From Hominilimicola fabiformis (GTDB lineage: Bacteria > Bacillota > Clostridia > UBA1381), in contig NZ_JAJEQM010000002.1 of assembly GCF_020687385.1 (NCBI RefSeq), forward strand, positions 186,001 through 250,000: a stretch of 64,000 nt of DNA. The letters run 5' to 3'. A model generated the notes under the pieces. The model had not been told where the DNA came from and ran no database searches. It saw only the letters and a program-made list of their open reading frames with translations. Position 1 is the stretch's first letter. Each line of letters starts with the position of its first letter. This document shows positions 46,814 to 56,266 of this stretch, in pieces. The position numbers were made by a program, and so were the translations under genes.

Positions 46814-47881
46814 ATGGCTGAATTTAATATTGCACTTATACCGGGTGACGGAATTGGTCCTGAAATCGTATCGGGTGCTGTTACAGTTCTTGACGCGGTA
46901 AGCAAAAAGTACGGACACAAATTTAATTATCAGGAAGTATATATGGGCGGTTGTGCCATAGATAAGTACGGCGTACCGCTTCCGCAGGAAACAGTTGATA
47001 TTTGTAAAAAATCAGACAGTGTGCTTTTAGGTGCAGTCGGCGGTCCGAAGTGGGATTCACAACCGTCTGAAAACAGACCTGAAAAAGGACTTTTGGGTAT
47101 AAGAAAGGCTCTTGAATTATATTCAAATCTTCGTCCGTCAATCCTAAAGCCGCAGCTGAAGGACGCGTCACCGCTTAAAGACGAAAAGCTTGAAAAAGGA
47201 CTTAACGTAATGGTTGTCCGCGAACTTACAGGCGGTATTTACTTCGGTGAAAGAAAGAAAGCAGAGGACGGCTCATGGGCGTCGGATACAGAAAAGTATT
47301 CAGTTGAAGAAATCAAGAGAATAGGTAAAATTGCATTTGAAACAGCTATGCTTAGAGATAAGAGAGTTGTATCTGTTGATAAGGCCAACGTACTTGAATC
47401 TTCAAGACTTTGGAGAAAGACTATGATTGAGCTTTCGGCAGACTATCCCGAAGTTGAGCTTACTCATATGTATGTTGATAATGCAGCTATGCAGCTTGCA
47501 ATTAATCCGGCACAATTTGACGTAATCGTTACATCAAATATATTCGGAGATATTCTTTCAGACCTTTCAAGTGCTATTGCAGGTTCAATCGGTATGTTGC
47601 CGTCAGCGTCACTTGGCGCAACAAAATGCGGTATGTACGAACCGATTCACGGCAGTGCTCCTGATATTGCAGGTATGGATATTGCAAACCCTATTGCAAC
47701 CATTGTTTCAGCCGCTATGATGCTTGAAATGTCATTCGGTCTTGTAGAAGAAGCAAAGGCAATAAATGACGCAGTAGATAAGGTACTTGACCAAAATTAC
47801 AGAACAACCGATATTATGTCAGACGGTATGAAAAAGGTTGGCTGTAAGGAAATGGCTAAACTTATTGCGGAAAATATATAA
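46814..47881 (+). CDS. leuB: 3-isopropylmalate dehydrogenase
   Basis: A 355-residue NAD-dependent oxidative decarboxylase that gives 2-ketoisocaproate, the leucine precursor. [38 protein letters not shown] and the metal-binding [25 protein letters not shown] are typical; the last is conserved from isocitrate dehydrogenases. It closes the leuCDB operon. leuA and the ilv genes are not next to it. Confidence 0.97.
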   Translation: MAEFNIALIPGDGIGPEIVSGAVTVLDAVSKKYGHKFNYQEVYMGGCAIDKYGVPLPQETVDICKKSDSVLLGAVGGPKWDSQPSENRPEKGLLGIRKALELYSNLRPSILKPQLKDASPLKDEKLEKGLNVMVVRELTGGIYFGERKKAEDGSWASDTEKYSVEEIKRIGKIAFETAMLRDKRVVSVDKANVLESSRLWRKTMIELSADYPEVELTHMYVDNAAMQLAINPAQFDVIVTSNIFGDILSDLSSAIAGSIGMLPSASLGATKCGMYEPIHGSAPDIAGMDIANPIATIVSAAMMLEMSFGLVEEAKAINDAVDKVLDQNYRTTDIMSDGMKKVGCKEMAKLIAENI

Positions 47882-47887
47882 TATGCT

Positions 47888-47920
47888 AACAAAAACACTC
47901 ATAAAGAGTGTTTTTGTTGC
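47888..47920 (+). terminator. Intrinsic terminator of leuCDB
   Basis: AACAAAAACACTC, loop ATAAA, GAGTGTTTTTGTT. Confidence 0.9.
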
Positions 47921-47945
47921 TTTATGGCAAAGTTCTTTAATGATG

Positions 47946-47974
47946 TTGACTTGATATGAAGTTTGTGGTAGAAT
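47946..47974 (+). promoter_or_regulatory. Sigma-A promoter of the gdpP-dnaB-ftsH operon
   Basis: TTGACT (47946-47951), 17 bases, TAGAAT (47969-47974). It is the only clear promoter before the seven-gene run that ends at 55.6 kb. Confidence 0.78.
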
Positions 47975-48026
47975 ATAGTATCAGATAGGACTACACAAAA
48001 TTAATTACATCATTGGAGGCATCATT

Positions 48027-48329
48027 ATGAACATTTCAACAAATCTAAAAGCTATTGATATGATAAAAGGTGAGATTTTATCGGAGATAGCACATCTTTA
48101 CAGAACTCTTGCGGACTATGACGAAATAGGCGATTATGAGAGTGTTACAAATGAAATAGCAACGGTTATTGCTATGGATTACATACTTGCAAGACGGTTG
48201 GGAATCGGTTATGCAAGCATAGATAAAAAAATTTCCGAACTTCTCGGCATAGGTGAAGAAAACGGACACGAACTTGAGATAGAGTTTTCGGATATGTCGG
48301 AACTAAAGAAATATTTAAAGAGCCGCTAA
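48027..48329 (+). CDS. MazG-like family protein
   Basis: A 100-residue, mostly helical protein. Its segment KAIDMIKGEILSEIAHLYRTLAD and following Glu-rich helix, together with its position directly before gdpP-rplI-dnaB, fit the small MazG-like family found in Clostridia at this locus. Larger MazG enzymes hydrolyse non-canonical nucleoside triphosphates; activity of this short form is not established. TTGGAGG precedes the ATG. The end of the gene is followed by a short hairpin before the gdpP ribosome site. Confidence 0.7.
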   Translation: MNISTNLKAIDMIKGEILSEIAHLYRTLADYDEIGDYESVTNEIATVIAMDYILARRLGIGYASIDKKISELLGIGEENGHELEIEFSDMSELKKYLKSR

Positions 48330-48336
48330 GGCTTAC

Positions 48337-48352
48337 AGTGCATCAATGCACT
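48337..48352 (+). other. Short hairpin next to the gdpP ribosome site
   Basis: AGTGCAT-CA-ATGCACT immediately before TTGGAGGG. The loop is only two bases, so the real fold would open one pair. Confidence 0.4.
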
Positions 48353-48364
48353 TTGGAGGGACTT

Positions 48365-50380
48365 ATGAGAAAACATTACGGACAAGTTGTTAAAACTTGC
48401 ATTAAGATAGCATTTGCATCAGCACTGCTTTTGATCATAAGCGGTGTACTCAGTTATGCGATTAAAGGCAAGGTTATAGCAATATTAGAGATAATTGCGG
48501 GGATAATAGCATTTTGTGCGGTTATTTTTATAAGAAATAAAAGAAATGAGAGTGTTAATAATTTTCTTGAAATTATGGCAAAAAGCTCAAATTCGATTTC
48601 GGCAAATATTATGGACTCTTTTCCTATACCTATCGTTGTTGTGCATATAGACGGTTCCATATGCTGGTACAACGGCAAATTTTCGGAATTGTTTTTTAAT
48701 AAGGACCTTTTTGACACAAAACTCGAAAATTCAATATCCGATATAAAGTGGGGAGAAATTTTAAAATCAGCCTCACACTATGAAAAACGTATACGAATTG
48801 ACGATAAGCGATATTTGCTTATTGCAAATACAATCAGAAACAGAAATATAAGTATTTCCGAAGATGAGGACAAGGTATCCGTATATATTTATCTTATTGA
48901 CAGAACTGTTGAATATGAATTAAAAAGAAAATACGTTAACGAAAAAACAGATGTTGCGATTATCAATATTGATAATTATGACGATGTATTGCAACGTGTC
49001 AATGACAACGAGCAACAACAGATTTTGGCACAAATAAGAAAATGTATCAATGAATGGGTAGACGAATCGAATGCACTTTTAAAAGTAACCGACCGCGACA
49101 GATTTTATATGTTCTTTGAACATCGCTATCTTGCACAGTATGTCAGTAAAAAGTTTGATATATTGTATAAGGTGAGAAAAGTCGGTGAAGATATGAAACT
49201 TCCGGTAAGTATCAGTATCGGTATCGGCGTAGGCGGAAGTCTGTCGGAAAATGATATGTACGCAAGAAATGCACTTGATATGGCACTAGGACGCGGAGGC
49301 GACCAAGTCAGCATAAAGGACGATACACAGTATAAATTTTACGGCAGTAAGGCTCGTGATTACGAAAAGAGTACAAGAGTTAAAACAAGAGCTATTGCTG
49401 TTGCATTAAAAGACTTTATAAAAAATTCCGACAAAGTAATATTTATGGGACATTCCGGTGCGGACTATGACTGCTTCGGTGCGGCGGTAGGCTTGCAGAG
49501 AGCAGTCAGAACGCTCGGCAAAAAGCCGTATATTGTCTATGACAACAATTCACCGGCCATAAAAAAAATGTATGACGACCTTCGTGCAATGAGTGAGTAC
49601 AGAGGTATGTTTATAAGCAATGACGACGCAGTCGAAAACGTTACATCAGATACATTGATAGTTGTGCTTGATACGCACAGACCGTCAATGTTGCCATGCC
49701 CGAAACTTATCGAAAAGGCAAGTAAGGTTGTGCTTATCGACCACCACAGACGTTCGACTGATTTTATTAATCCTTGTTCGCTTATTTATCACGAACCGTA
49801 TGCGTCGTCAACTTGTGAAATGGCTACTGAATTATTGGAATATATGAATTTGGGAAGTTCACTTACAACCGTTGAGGCGGAGTGTTTGTATACGGGTATC
49901 TTGATGGATACAAAGAACTTTATAGTAAAAACAGGTGTCAGAACATTTGAGGCGGCTTCATATTTAAGACGTTTGGGACTGAATACGGCAGACGTTAAAA
50001 AGCTGTTTAACGTGAATAAAGAGGACTATGACCACAGAGCCGATATTGTAAAGACATCGAAAATTATAGTATCGCAGATTGCAGTCGCAAAGTGTTACAC
50101 AAAGTATCCCAATATAAGAGTGATAGCGTCACAGGCGGCTGATGAAATGCTTAATATAGGTGATATTCGTGCGTCGATAGTTGTATATGCACAGGACGGC
50201 GGCGTGGGTATAAGCGCCCGTTCGCTCGGTGATATTAATGTACAGCTTATTATGGAGTATCTCGGCGGCGGCGGACACAGTACCGTTGCCGGTGCACAAG
50301 TAAAAGACAAAAATGTAGATATGGTAATTGAGGACGTTGAAAAGGCTGTCTTTGATTACGTTGCAAATAATGAAAGTTAA
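48365..50380 (+). CDS. gdpP: Cyclic-di-AMP phosphodiesterase GdpP
   Basis: A 671-residue membrane protein that degrades c-di-AMP. Two membrane segments (about 12-32 and 36-56) are followed by a degenerate PAS domain (80-180) and a degenerate GGDEF domain (195-320, GRGGDQVS in place of GGDEF). The DHH domain has H363 (GHSGADYDCFGA), D367, D369 and D459-H460-H461. The DHHA1 domain ends with GGGGHSTVAGAQ. ATG 48365 is preferred because TTGGAGGG lies 5 bases upstream. It controls wall homeostasis and osmolyte transport through c-di-AMP in Firmicutes. Confidence 0.95.
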   Translation: MRKHYGQVVKTCIKIAFASALLLIISGVLSYAIKGKVIAILEIIAGIIAFCAVIFIRNKRNESVNNFLEIMAKSSNSISANIMDSFPIPIVVVHIDGSICWYNGKFSELFFNKDLFDTKLENSISDIKWGEILKSASHYEKRIRIDDKRYLLIANTIRNRNISISEDEDKVSVYIYLIDRTVEYELKRKYVNEKTDVAIINIDNYDDVLQRVNDNEQQQILAQIRKCINEWVDESNALLKVTDRDRFYMFFEHRYLAQYVSKKFDILYKVRKVGEDMKLPVSISIGIGVGGSLSENDMYARNALDMALGRGGDQVSIKDDTQYKFYGSKARDYEKSTRVKTRAIAVALKDFIKNSDKVIFMGHSGADYDCFGAAVGLQRAVRTLGKKPYIVYDNNSPAIKKMYDDLRAMSEYRGMFISNDDAVENVTSDTLIVVLDTHRPSMLPCPKLIEKASKVVLIDHHRRSTDFINPCSLIYHEPYASSTCEMATELLEYMNLGSSLTTVEAECLYTGILMDTKNFIVKTGVRTFEAASYLRRLGLNTADVKKLFNVNKEDYDHRADIVKTSKIIVSQIAVAKCYTKYPNIRVIASQAADEMLNIGDIRASIVVYAQDGGVGISARSLGDINVQLIMEYLGGGGHSTVAGAQVKDKNVDMVIEDVEKAVFDYVANNES

Positions 50381-50394
50381 TTGGAGGAAGGACA

Positions 50395-50841
50395 ATGCAA
50401 GTTATATTGACAAGAGATGTAAAAGGACAAGGTAAAAAAGGTCAGATGGTAAATGTATCTGACGGTTATGCAAGAAACTATCTTTTGCCGAGAGGTCTTG
50501 CCGAACCGGCTACAAAGTCGAATATAAACGTAATGAAGGGTAAGCAGGAATCTCTTGAATACAAGAAAAAAGTTGAGCTTGAAGAGGCAAATGCAATCGC
50601 AGAGAAAATGAAAGAAATCAAGGTTGTGCTAAAGGCTAAAGCAGGCGAAAACGGTAAACTTTTTGGATCTGTAACATCAAAAGATGTAGCAGAGGCGCTT
50701 ACTTCACAACACCACATCAAACTTGACAAAAAGAAATTTGTTATGCCTGACGGCATAAAGACATTGGGAACAACGACTGTTGACGTAAAAATTTATACAG
50801 GCGTTGTCGGTAAGTTAAACGTAGTTGTAGAACAGATATAA
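50395..50841 (+). CDS. rplI: 50S ribosomal protein L9
   Basis: A 148-residue ribosomal protein with two globular domains linked by a long helix. MQVILTRDVKGQGKKGQMVNVSDGYARNYLLPRGLA is the N-terminal signature, and the C-terminal domain contains GKLFGSVTSKDVAEAL. GGAGGAAGG lies before the ATG. The gdpP-rplI-dnaB order is conserved in Firmicutes. Confidence 0.98.
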   Translation: MQVILTRDVKGQGKKGQMVNVSDGYARNYLLPRGLAEPATKSNINVMKGKQESLEYKKKVELEEANAIAEKMKEIKVVLKAKAGENGKLFGSVTSKDVAEALTSQHHIKLDKKKFVMPDGIKTLGTTTVDVKIYTGVVGKLNVVVEQI

Positions 50842-50862
50842 CTTTGGGGAGGTAATGGATTT

Positions 50863-52221
50863 ATGGCAGAAATGTCGAATCCTGTTGACGTAATGGGCAG
50901 AGAACTGCCATATAGTCAAGAGGCGGAATTGGCTGTAATAGGCAGTGCTCTTACTAATTCGCACAGTGTTGCGGAGTCGGTTGAAATACTTAGACCGTCA
51001 GATTTTTACTTCCCACAGAATAAGGAAATATTCAGTGTAATTCTTGATTTATTTAACGAAAATGCGGCTATAGATTTTATTACCGTTTCAAATAAGTTGA
51101 GCCAAAGCGACAAACTTGAGGCTGTCGGAGGTATCGCTTATTTGAGAAATGCGGCAACAAATGTGCCGACAACAAGGCACATGACGTATTATTCGCAAAT
51201 AATTAAGGAAAAGGCAGTTTTGAGAACACTTATTAAAAGTGCCAACGATATTTCCGATATGGCTTACGGTCAGAACGATAAAGTCGAAAGAATAGTCGAC
51301 CAAGCCGAACAGCTTATTTTTGACGTTACATCATCAAACAACAAGAGCGATATACTTCCTATAAGTGAGATATTCATGGGCAGTTATCAGGAACTTGTTG
51401 AAAACTCTTTAAATCAAAGCGGTATAACGGGTTTGCCTACAGGTTTTGATGAACTTAACAGACGTACGGGCGGTTTTCATGGCGGCGAACTTATTCTTAT
51501 CGCCGGACGTCCGGGTATGGGTAAGTCAAGTTTTGCGGTAAATATAGCGGAACACGTCAGTATTACCGATAAAAAAACCGTTGCGATATTCAACCTCGAA
51601 ATGCCGAAAGAACAGATTGTAAACCGTATTATATGCAGCCAGGCACTTGTTAATTCAAATAAAATCAGAACAGGTGATATAACAGGCGAAGATTGGGAAA
51701 AAATCGGTGCAATAGTAAACAGAGTTGCAACTGCACCGATGTATATAGACGATACTGCGTCAATAACGGTATCGGAAATCCGTGCAAAATGCAGACGATT
51801 AAAGCAGACAAAAAATCTTGAACTTATCGTAATCGACTATTTGCAGTTAATGCAGTCGAGCGGAAGAACAGAGAGCAGACAAAATGAAATTGCCGAAATT
51901 TCGCGTTCGTTAAAAATTCTTGCAAAGGAACTTAATATTCCTGTCATTGCACTTTCACAGCTTTCGCGTGCGGCTGAATCGAGAAGCGATAAGCGTCCCA
52001 TGCTTTCGGACTTGCGTGAATCGGGTGCTATCGAGCAGGACGCCGATATGGTTATGTTTTTGTATCGTGACGAATATTATAATCCCGATACCGAGGATAA
52101 AAATTTGGCTGAATGTATTGTCGCAAAAAACAGAAGCGGTGAAACCGGTATGTTTAAACTTGGTTGGAAAGGTGAATATACTAAGTTTTCTAATGTTGAA
52201 TTTGCATTGAAGGAAGAATAA
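50863..52221 (+). CDS. dnaB: Replicative DNA helicase DnaB
   Basis: A 452-residue hexameric 5'-3' helicase, called DnaC in Bacillus. The N-terminal helical domain (about 15-115, QEAELAVIGSAL) binds primase. The RecA-fold domain has Walker A AGRPGMGKSS near 214-223, Walker B LIVIDYLQLM, and SRSLKILAKELNIPVIALSQLSR with its arginine finger later in SDLRESGAIEQDAD. No intein is present. Its stop overlaps the tilS start by one base (TAATG). Confidence 0.97.
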   Translation: MAEMSNPVDVMGRELPYSQEAELAVIGSALTNSHSVAESVEILRPSDFYFPQNKEIFSVILDLFNENAAIDFITVSNKLSQSDKLEAVGGIAYLRNAATNVPTTRHMTYYSQIIKEKAVLRTLIKSANDISDMAYGQNDKVERIVDQAEQLIFDVTSSNNKSDILPISEIFMGSYQELVENSLNQSGITGLPTGFDELNRRTGGFHGGELILIAGRPGMGKSSFAVNIAEHVSITDKKTVAIFNLEMPKEQIVNRIICSQALVNSNKIRTGDITGEDWEKIGAIVNRVATAPMYIDDTASITVSEIRAKCRRLKQTKNLELIVIDYLQLMQSSGRTESRQNEIAEISRSLKILAKELNIPVIALSQLSRAAESRSDKRPMLSDLRESGAIEQDADMVMFLYRDEYYNPDTEDKNLAECIVAKNRSGETGMFKLGWKGEYTKFSNVEFALKEE

Positions 52222-53555
52222 TGGTTTTAGATATTATTAAAAAGACCTTGCGTGAATATAATTTATTGAATAACGGCGACAGCGTGCTGGTCGGTCTTTC
52301 GGGCGGTGCGGATTCGGTGTGTCTTACTCACGCACTTTGGTCGCTGAAAGATGAATTTGACATAAAATTATATACGGCTCATATTAATCACGGCATAAGA
52401 GGCGAGGAGGCAAAGAGAGATGAACTTTTTGCCGAAAACTTTTCAAAAAAATTGGGTATTGAATGTTTTGTGTTAAATGCAGATATACCCCAAATTGCAA
52501 AAGATACAAATGTGTCAGAAGAAACAGCCGGCAGAAATGTGAGATATAATTTCTTTAATAAATTGTGCGAAAAATACGATATAAACAAAGTTGCAACGGC
52601 GCATAACAGAAATGACAATGCCGAAACTTTGATTATGAATTTTATGCGTGGCAGTACGACAAACGGACTTTGCGGAATACCGTATGTCCGCGGAAATATA
52701 ATTCGTCCGATATTGAATGTTTCACGAGATGAAATCGAAAAATATTGCAGTGATAACGGACTTGAATATATGACAGACAGTACAAATTTGACAGAAGATT
52801 ACACACGCAATAAAATACGTCACACATTACTTCCGTATATTCAAAAGGAATTTAACACGAGTTTTATTAAAACCGTTACGGAAAATGCTTGCTTGATAAA
52901 AGATGACAGTGATTATCTTGACGGTATTGCGGAAGATTTTTATAAAAAGCACATCAGAAATTGTGCTGTTAATATTGAAGATTTGAATAAGACGGATATT
53001 GCGATAAAAAGACGTGTTTTAAGATTGATGTTAAGAGATATTTATAACAGTCTTAACGATATTTCGTCAACATATGTTGCGGATATATTGTCGCTTGCCG
53101 ATAAATCAAGCGGCAGACAAATAAATTTGCCGTACGGTATTGTTGCAAAAAACGAGTACGGCAAAATAATACTTGAACACAAAAAAGAAGAAACACAGCC
53201 GTTTGAAGTCAGTATTAATATCGGTGAAACAGTTTTTATTTCGGAACTTGACAAAAAAATTTCGGTATCTGAAACGGATATGCGAAATAAAGACGGTGCA
53301 ATATATCTTTCGTGTGACAAGACTGATAAAATCATTGTACGCAACAGGCGAAACGGTGATAAATTTCAGCCTATGGGTATGAACGGTACGAAGAAATTAA
53401 AGGAATATTTTATAGATAAAAAAATTCCTAAAGATAAACGAAACAGTGTGCCGATAATTGAGATAAACGGCGAAATTGCTGCAGTCGGCAACAGAATAGA
53501 CAAACGTTTTGCTTTCAAGGATAAAGGTATAAAAATAGAATTTTACGATAATTAA
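52221..53555 (+). CDS. tilS: tRNA(Ile)-lysidine synthase TilS
   Basis: A 444-residue enzyme that adds lysine to cytidine 34 of the tRNA reading AUA, changing its identity to isoleucine. PP-loop VGLSGGADSVCL (residues 24-35) and HINHGIRGEEAKRDE are typical. The C-terminal substrate domain ends in RNRRNGDKFQPMGMNGTKKLKEYFIDKKIPKDKR. It is coupled to dnaB by overlap and followed after 12 bases by ftsH. hpt, found between tilS and ftsH in Bacillus, is missing. Confidence 0.95.
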   Translation: MVLDIIKKTLREYNLLNNGDSVLVGLSGGADSVCLTHALWSLKDEFDIKLYTAHINHGIRGEEAKRDELFAENFSKKLGIECFVLNADIPQIAKDTNVSEETAGRNVRYNFFNKLCEKYDINKVATAHNRNDNAETLIMNFMRGSTTNGLCGIPYVRGNIIRPILNVSRDEIEKYCSDNGLEYMTDSTNLTEDYTRNKIRHTLLPYIQKEFNTSFIKTVTENACLIKDDSDYLDGIAEDFYKKHIRNCAVNIEDLNKTDIAIKRRVLRLMLRDIYNSLNDISSTYVADILSLADKSSGRQINLPYGIVAKNEYGKIILEHKKEETQPFEVSINIGETVFISELDKKISVSETDMRNKDGAIYLSCDKTDKIIVRNRRNGDKFQPMGMNGTKKLKEYFIDKKIPKDKRNSVPIIEINGEIAAVGNRIDKRFAFKDKGIKIEFYDN

Positions 53556-53567
53556 GGAGGTAGTCAG

Positions 53568-55355
53568 TTGCAGAAAAGATTTAAAGGACTCGGAGTATGG
53601 GTGGCAATGCTTGTAGTTGCGTATCTGATTTATATGTTCGCAGTCGGATTCGGTGCATCGCAGACCAAAATGGTTTACTCTGATTTGGTCAACAGTATAA
53701 AGTCCGAACAGGTAAGTTCGATGCTTGTGTCGGGAAATACCGTAACGGTGACACTTACAAACGGTGACAAAGCAAAGGTGAAAATTCCGTCACTTGACAC
53801 GTTGCAGGCAGATGTCGGAAAAGAAATGAACGACCAAATGGATAAAGGCACTTTAAAGCAAGAGGCTTATGAAACCAAGATTTCATGGACGGCGGTTACA
53901 AATATAATTTTGATAATTGTATTTATATGTGTGTTCTTTTTCGGATTTTTGCGAAAAGGCGGTTCGGGTGCAACCAATTTTACAAAGAGCAGAGCAAGAC
54001 TTAATGAGAACACCAAGAACGTGACATTTAAAGATGTTGCGGGAGCTGATGAGGAAAAAGCCGAACTTGCGGAAATAGTCGAGTTTTTGAAAAATCCTCA
54101 AAAGTTTGTAAGCCTTGGTGCGAGAATACCTAAGGGTGTACTTCTTGTCGGCTCGCCGGGTACGGGTAAAACACTTCTTGCAAAGGCGGTTGCCGGCGAG
54201 GCGAAAGTTCCGTTTTTCTCTATAAGCGGTTCGGATTTCGTTGAACTTTATGTCGGCGTAGGTGCATCGCGAGTGAGAGATTTGTTTGAACAGGCAAAGA
54301 AAAACAGACCGTGTATTGTGTTTATAGATGAAATAGACGCAGTCGGCAGAAAAAGAGGTGCCGGTATGGGCGGCGGTCACGATGAAAGAGAACAGACTTT
54401 AAATCAGTTGCTTGTTGAAATGGACGGATTTGGCGAAAATGAAGGCGTTATAATGATGGCGGCTACAAACCGTCCGGATATACTTGATCCCGCACTTTTA
54501 AGACCGGGACGTTTTGACCGACAGATTGTTGTTGATGTTCCTGACGTAAAGGGCAGAGAGGCTATTCTAAAAGTTCATTCTGCTAAAAAGCCTTTGGCAA
54601 ATGACGTTGACTTGGAAGAGATCGCAAAAGCAACAGCAGGTTATTCGGGTGCAGACCTTGAAAACTTAATGAATGAGTCCGCTATTTTTGCGGCAAGACG
54701 AAACCATCTTGAAATAACAAGAAAAGATATTGAGGACGCAAACTTAAAAGTAATGATGGGAACGGAAAAACGTTCGAGAATTATTACCGAAAAAGAAAAG
54801 AAACTTACGGCATTTCACGAGGCAGGCCATGCAGTTTTGGCAAAACTTGTCGATAAAACATCGCATATTCATAAGGTGTCAATAATACCGCGTGGCAGAG
54901 CAGGCGGATATACGATGTATGTGCCTGATGAAGATAAAATGTACACATCAAAAAATGAAATGTTGGACAGAATAATTGTAATGCTTGGCGGCAGAGTAGC
55001 CGAAGAACTTACAATGGACGACATCAGCACAGGCGCGTCAAGTGACATTCAACGTGCAACTGACATAGCACGTCAAATGGTTACAAAATACGGTATGTCA
55101 GAGGCAATCGGCCCTGTATCGTATGATGACGGCGGCGAAGTGTTTATCGGACGTGATTTTGCACACTCAAAAGCATATTCCGAAAAAACAGCCGCAGATA
55201 TTGACGCGGAAGTAAAGCATATAATGACTTTACAATACCGGAAAACTGAACAAATTCTTACTGAAAATATGGCTGTACTTACACGAGTGGCTGAAAAACT
55301 TCTTGAAAAGGAAACTATTGACGGTCAAGAATTTGAAGAATGTTTTAATATATAA
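53568..55355 (+). CDS. ftsH: ATP-dependent zinc metalloprotease FtsH
   Basis: A 595-residue membrane AAA+ protease for quality control of membrane and some soluble proteins. Two membrane segments (about 8-28 and 108-128) flank an extracytoplasmic domain. Walker A is GSPGTGKT (195-202), Walker B IVFIDEID (250-257), the second region of homology [20 protein letters not shown], and the zinc site HEAGH (417-421). It starts at TTG 53568, 6 bases after AAGGAGGT. A small DUF1858 gene follows 16 bases later. Confidence 0.97.
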   Translation: MQKRFKGLGVWVAMLVVAYLIYMFAVGFGASQTKMVYSDLVNSIKSEQVSSMLVSGNTVTVTLTNGDKAKVKIPSLDTLQADVGKEMNDQMDKGTLKQEAYETKISWTAVTNIILIIVFICVFFFGFLRKGGSGATNFTKSRARLNENTKNVTFKDVAGADEEKAELAEIVEFLKNPQKFVSLGARIPKGVLLVGSPGTGKTLLAKAVAGEAKVPFFSISGSDFVELYVGVGASRVRDLFEQAKKNRPCIVFIDEIDAVGRKRGAGMGGGHDEREQTLNQLLVEMDGFGENEGVIMMAATNRPDILDPALLRPGRFDRQIVVDVPDVKGREAILKVHSAKKPLANDVDLEEIAKATAGYSGADLENLMNESAIFAARRNHLEITRKDIEDANLKVMMGTEKRSRIITEKEKKLTAFHEAGHAVLAKLVDKTSHIHKVSIIPRGRAGGYTMYVPDEDKMYTSKNEMLDRIIVMLGGRVAEELTMDDISTGASSDIQRATDIARQMVTKYGMSEAIGPVSYDDGGEVFIGRDFAHSKAYSEKTAADIDAEVKHIMTLQYRKTEQILTENMAVLTRVAEKLLEKETIDGQEFEECFNI

Positions 55356-55371
55356 AAAGGAGGAAACAATA

Positions 55372-55575
55372 ATGGCACAAGTAACAAAAAAGACTCTAAT
55401 CGGTGAGGCTTTAAGCATAGATGAAGAAATCGCTCCAATACTAATGGGTATCGGAATGCACTGCCTTGGCTGCCCGGCATCACAGGGTGAATCACTTGAG
55501 GAAGCTTGCATGGTTCACGGCGTTGATGCTGACGAACTTGTAAAGAAGATTAATGACTTCTTGGCTTCAAAGTAA
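55372..55575 (+). CDS. DUF1858 domain protein
   Basis: A 67-residue protein with a typical DUF1858 core: LIGEALSIDEEIAPILMGIGMHCLGCPASQGESLEEAC. The CxxC in HCLGCP may bind metal or act in redox chemistry. ATG 55372 is chosen because AAAGGAGG lies 9 bases upstream; longer in-frame starts run back into ftsH. Family function is unproven; members are often found as hydrid or cluster-binding helper domains. Its place 16 bases after ftsH and before the terminator makes it the last gene of the operon. Confidence 0.88.
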   Translation: MAQVTKKTLIGEALSIDEEIAPILMGIGMHCLGCPASQGESLEEACMVHGVDADELVKKINDFLASK

Positions 55576-55588
55576 TAATTTAAAGCAG

Positions 55589-55621
55589 ATAACCGTAGCT
55601 TATGCTACGGTTATTTTTTTA
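55589..55621 (+). terminator. Intrinsic terminator of the ftsH-DUF1858 operon
   Basis: ATAACCGTAGC, loop TTAT, GCTACGGTTAT, then a run of T. Confidence 0.95.
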
Positions 55622-56266
55622 TAAAAGTGAACATATATATGATTTAGATTGAATTATACGACAAAATGTGAGAAAATTATTATATGCGAACTATTATCAA
55701 TGTGTATCAAAAAAAATGTACCGTCAATGATAAAACATTTATCATTGTATGAAATGTTTAAATAAAGTGTCGGTTTTTGTGCAGAGTATACTATAACATA
55801 ATACGTTCAATTGCTATAATAAATTCAACAAATAAACAAAGAGAAAGCGATGGCAAAGGCGTTATATTCCCTCTAACATTGATGATTTTATCATTGTGTA
55901 TTAAAAAAGTCAATATATCTAAAAAATAAATTCTATTGTTCAATATATTGAATGATTTATATAAAAAAATATTGTAAGATATACATATAAAATATATTTC
56001 GGATGTAAATAAAATGTCAAAGAAATTTTTAAGTATTATTGTGGCGGCAGAAATGTTATTTGAAGTATATGAAATATTGCAGAACGGTACAAATTGAATG
56101 GATCGCAGATCAAGATTAAGCTTCAGCGTCGGCAGACGAAAAAACATTGACTTCTTTATAAAAAGCAATAATTTCATATTTTACAGCAATAATGCTTAAT
56201 GATTTTTTGGATTTGGCGGTGTATAATCTAATCATAAATAAAACGATATGCGAAGGAGCAATTATT
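55622..56266. other. Long AT-rich gap before the DUF5107 gene
   Basis: About 645 bases without a convincing gene. A perfect hairpin CAATGATAAA-ACA-TTTATCATTG is at 55725-55747, and TTTATCATTG recurs at 55887. TATAAT boxes at 55815-55820 and 56222-56227 lack a good -35. Two abutting small frames, 56014-56097 (27 residues) and 56098-56199 (33 residues), lack ribosome sites. A minus-strand frame at 55791-56177 is hydrophobic but of AT-driven composition and not credible. Part is probably the leader of the DUF5107 gene. Confidence 0.5.

Noticed and set aside
55844-55858. Possible catabolite-response (cre) site AGAAAGCGATGGCA upstream of the DUF5107 gene
   Set aside because: Only the central CG and right half match; the left TG is missing and it is over 400 bases from the start codon.
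56014-56097. AgrD-type signal peptide for the AgrC-like kinase
   Set aside because: The 27-residue frame has no Cys/Ser thiolactone-type core and no acidic C-terminal recognition segment, and there is no agrB nearby.
55791-56177. A 128-residue open frame on the minus strand in the gap before the DUF5107 gene
   Set aside because: Its Ile/Phe/Leu/Asn-rich content is what AT-rich noncoding DNA gives; there is no ribosome site, no domain and no similarity I recognise.
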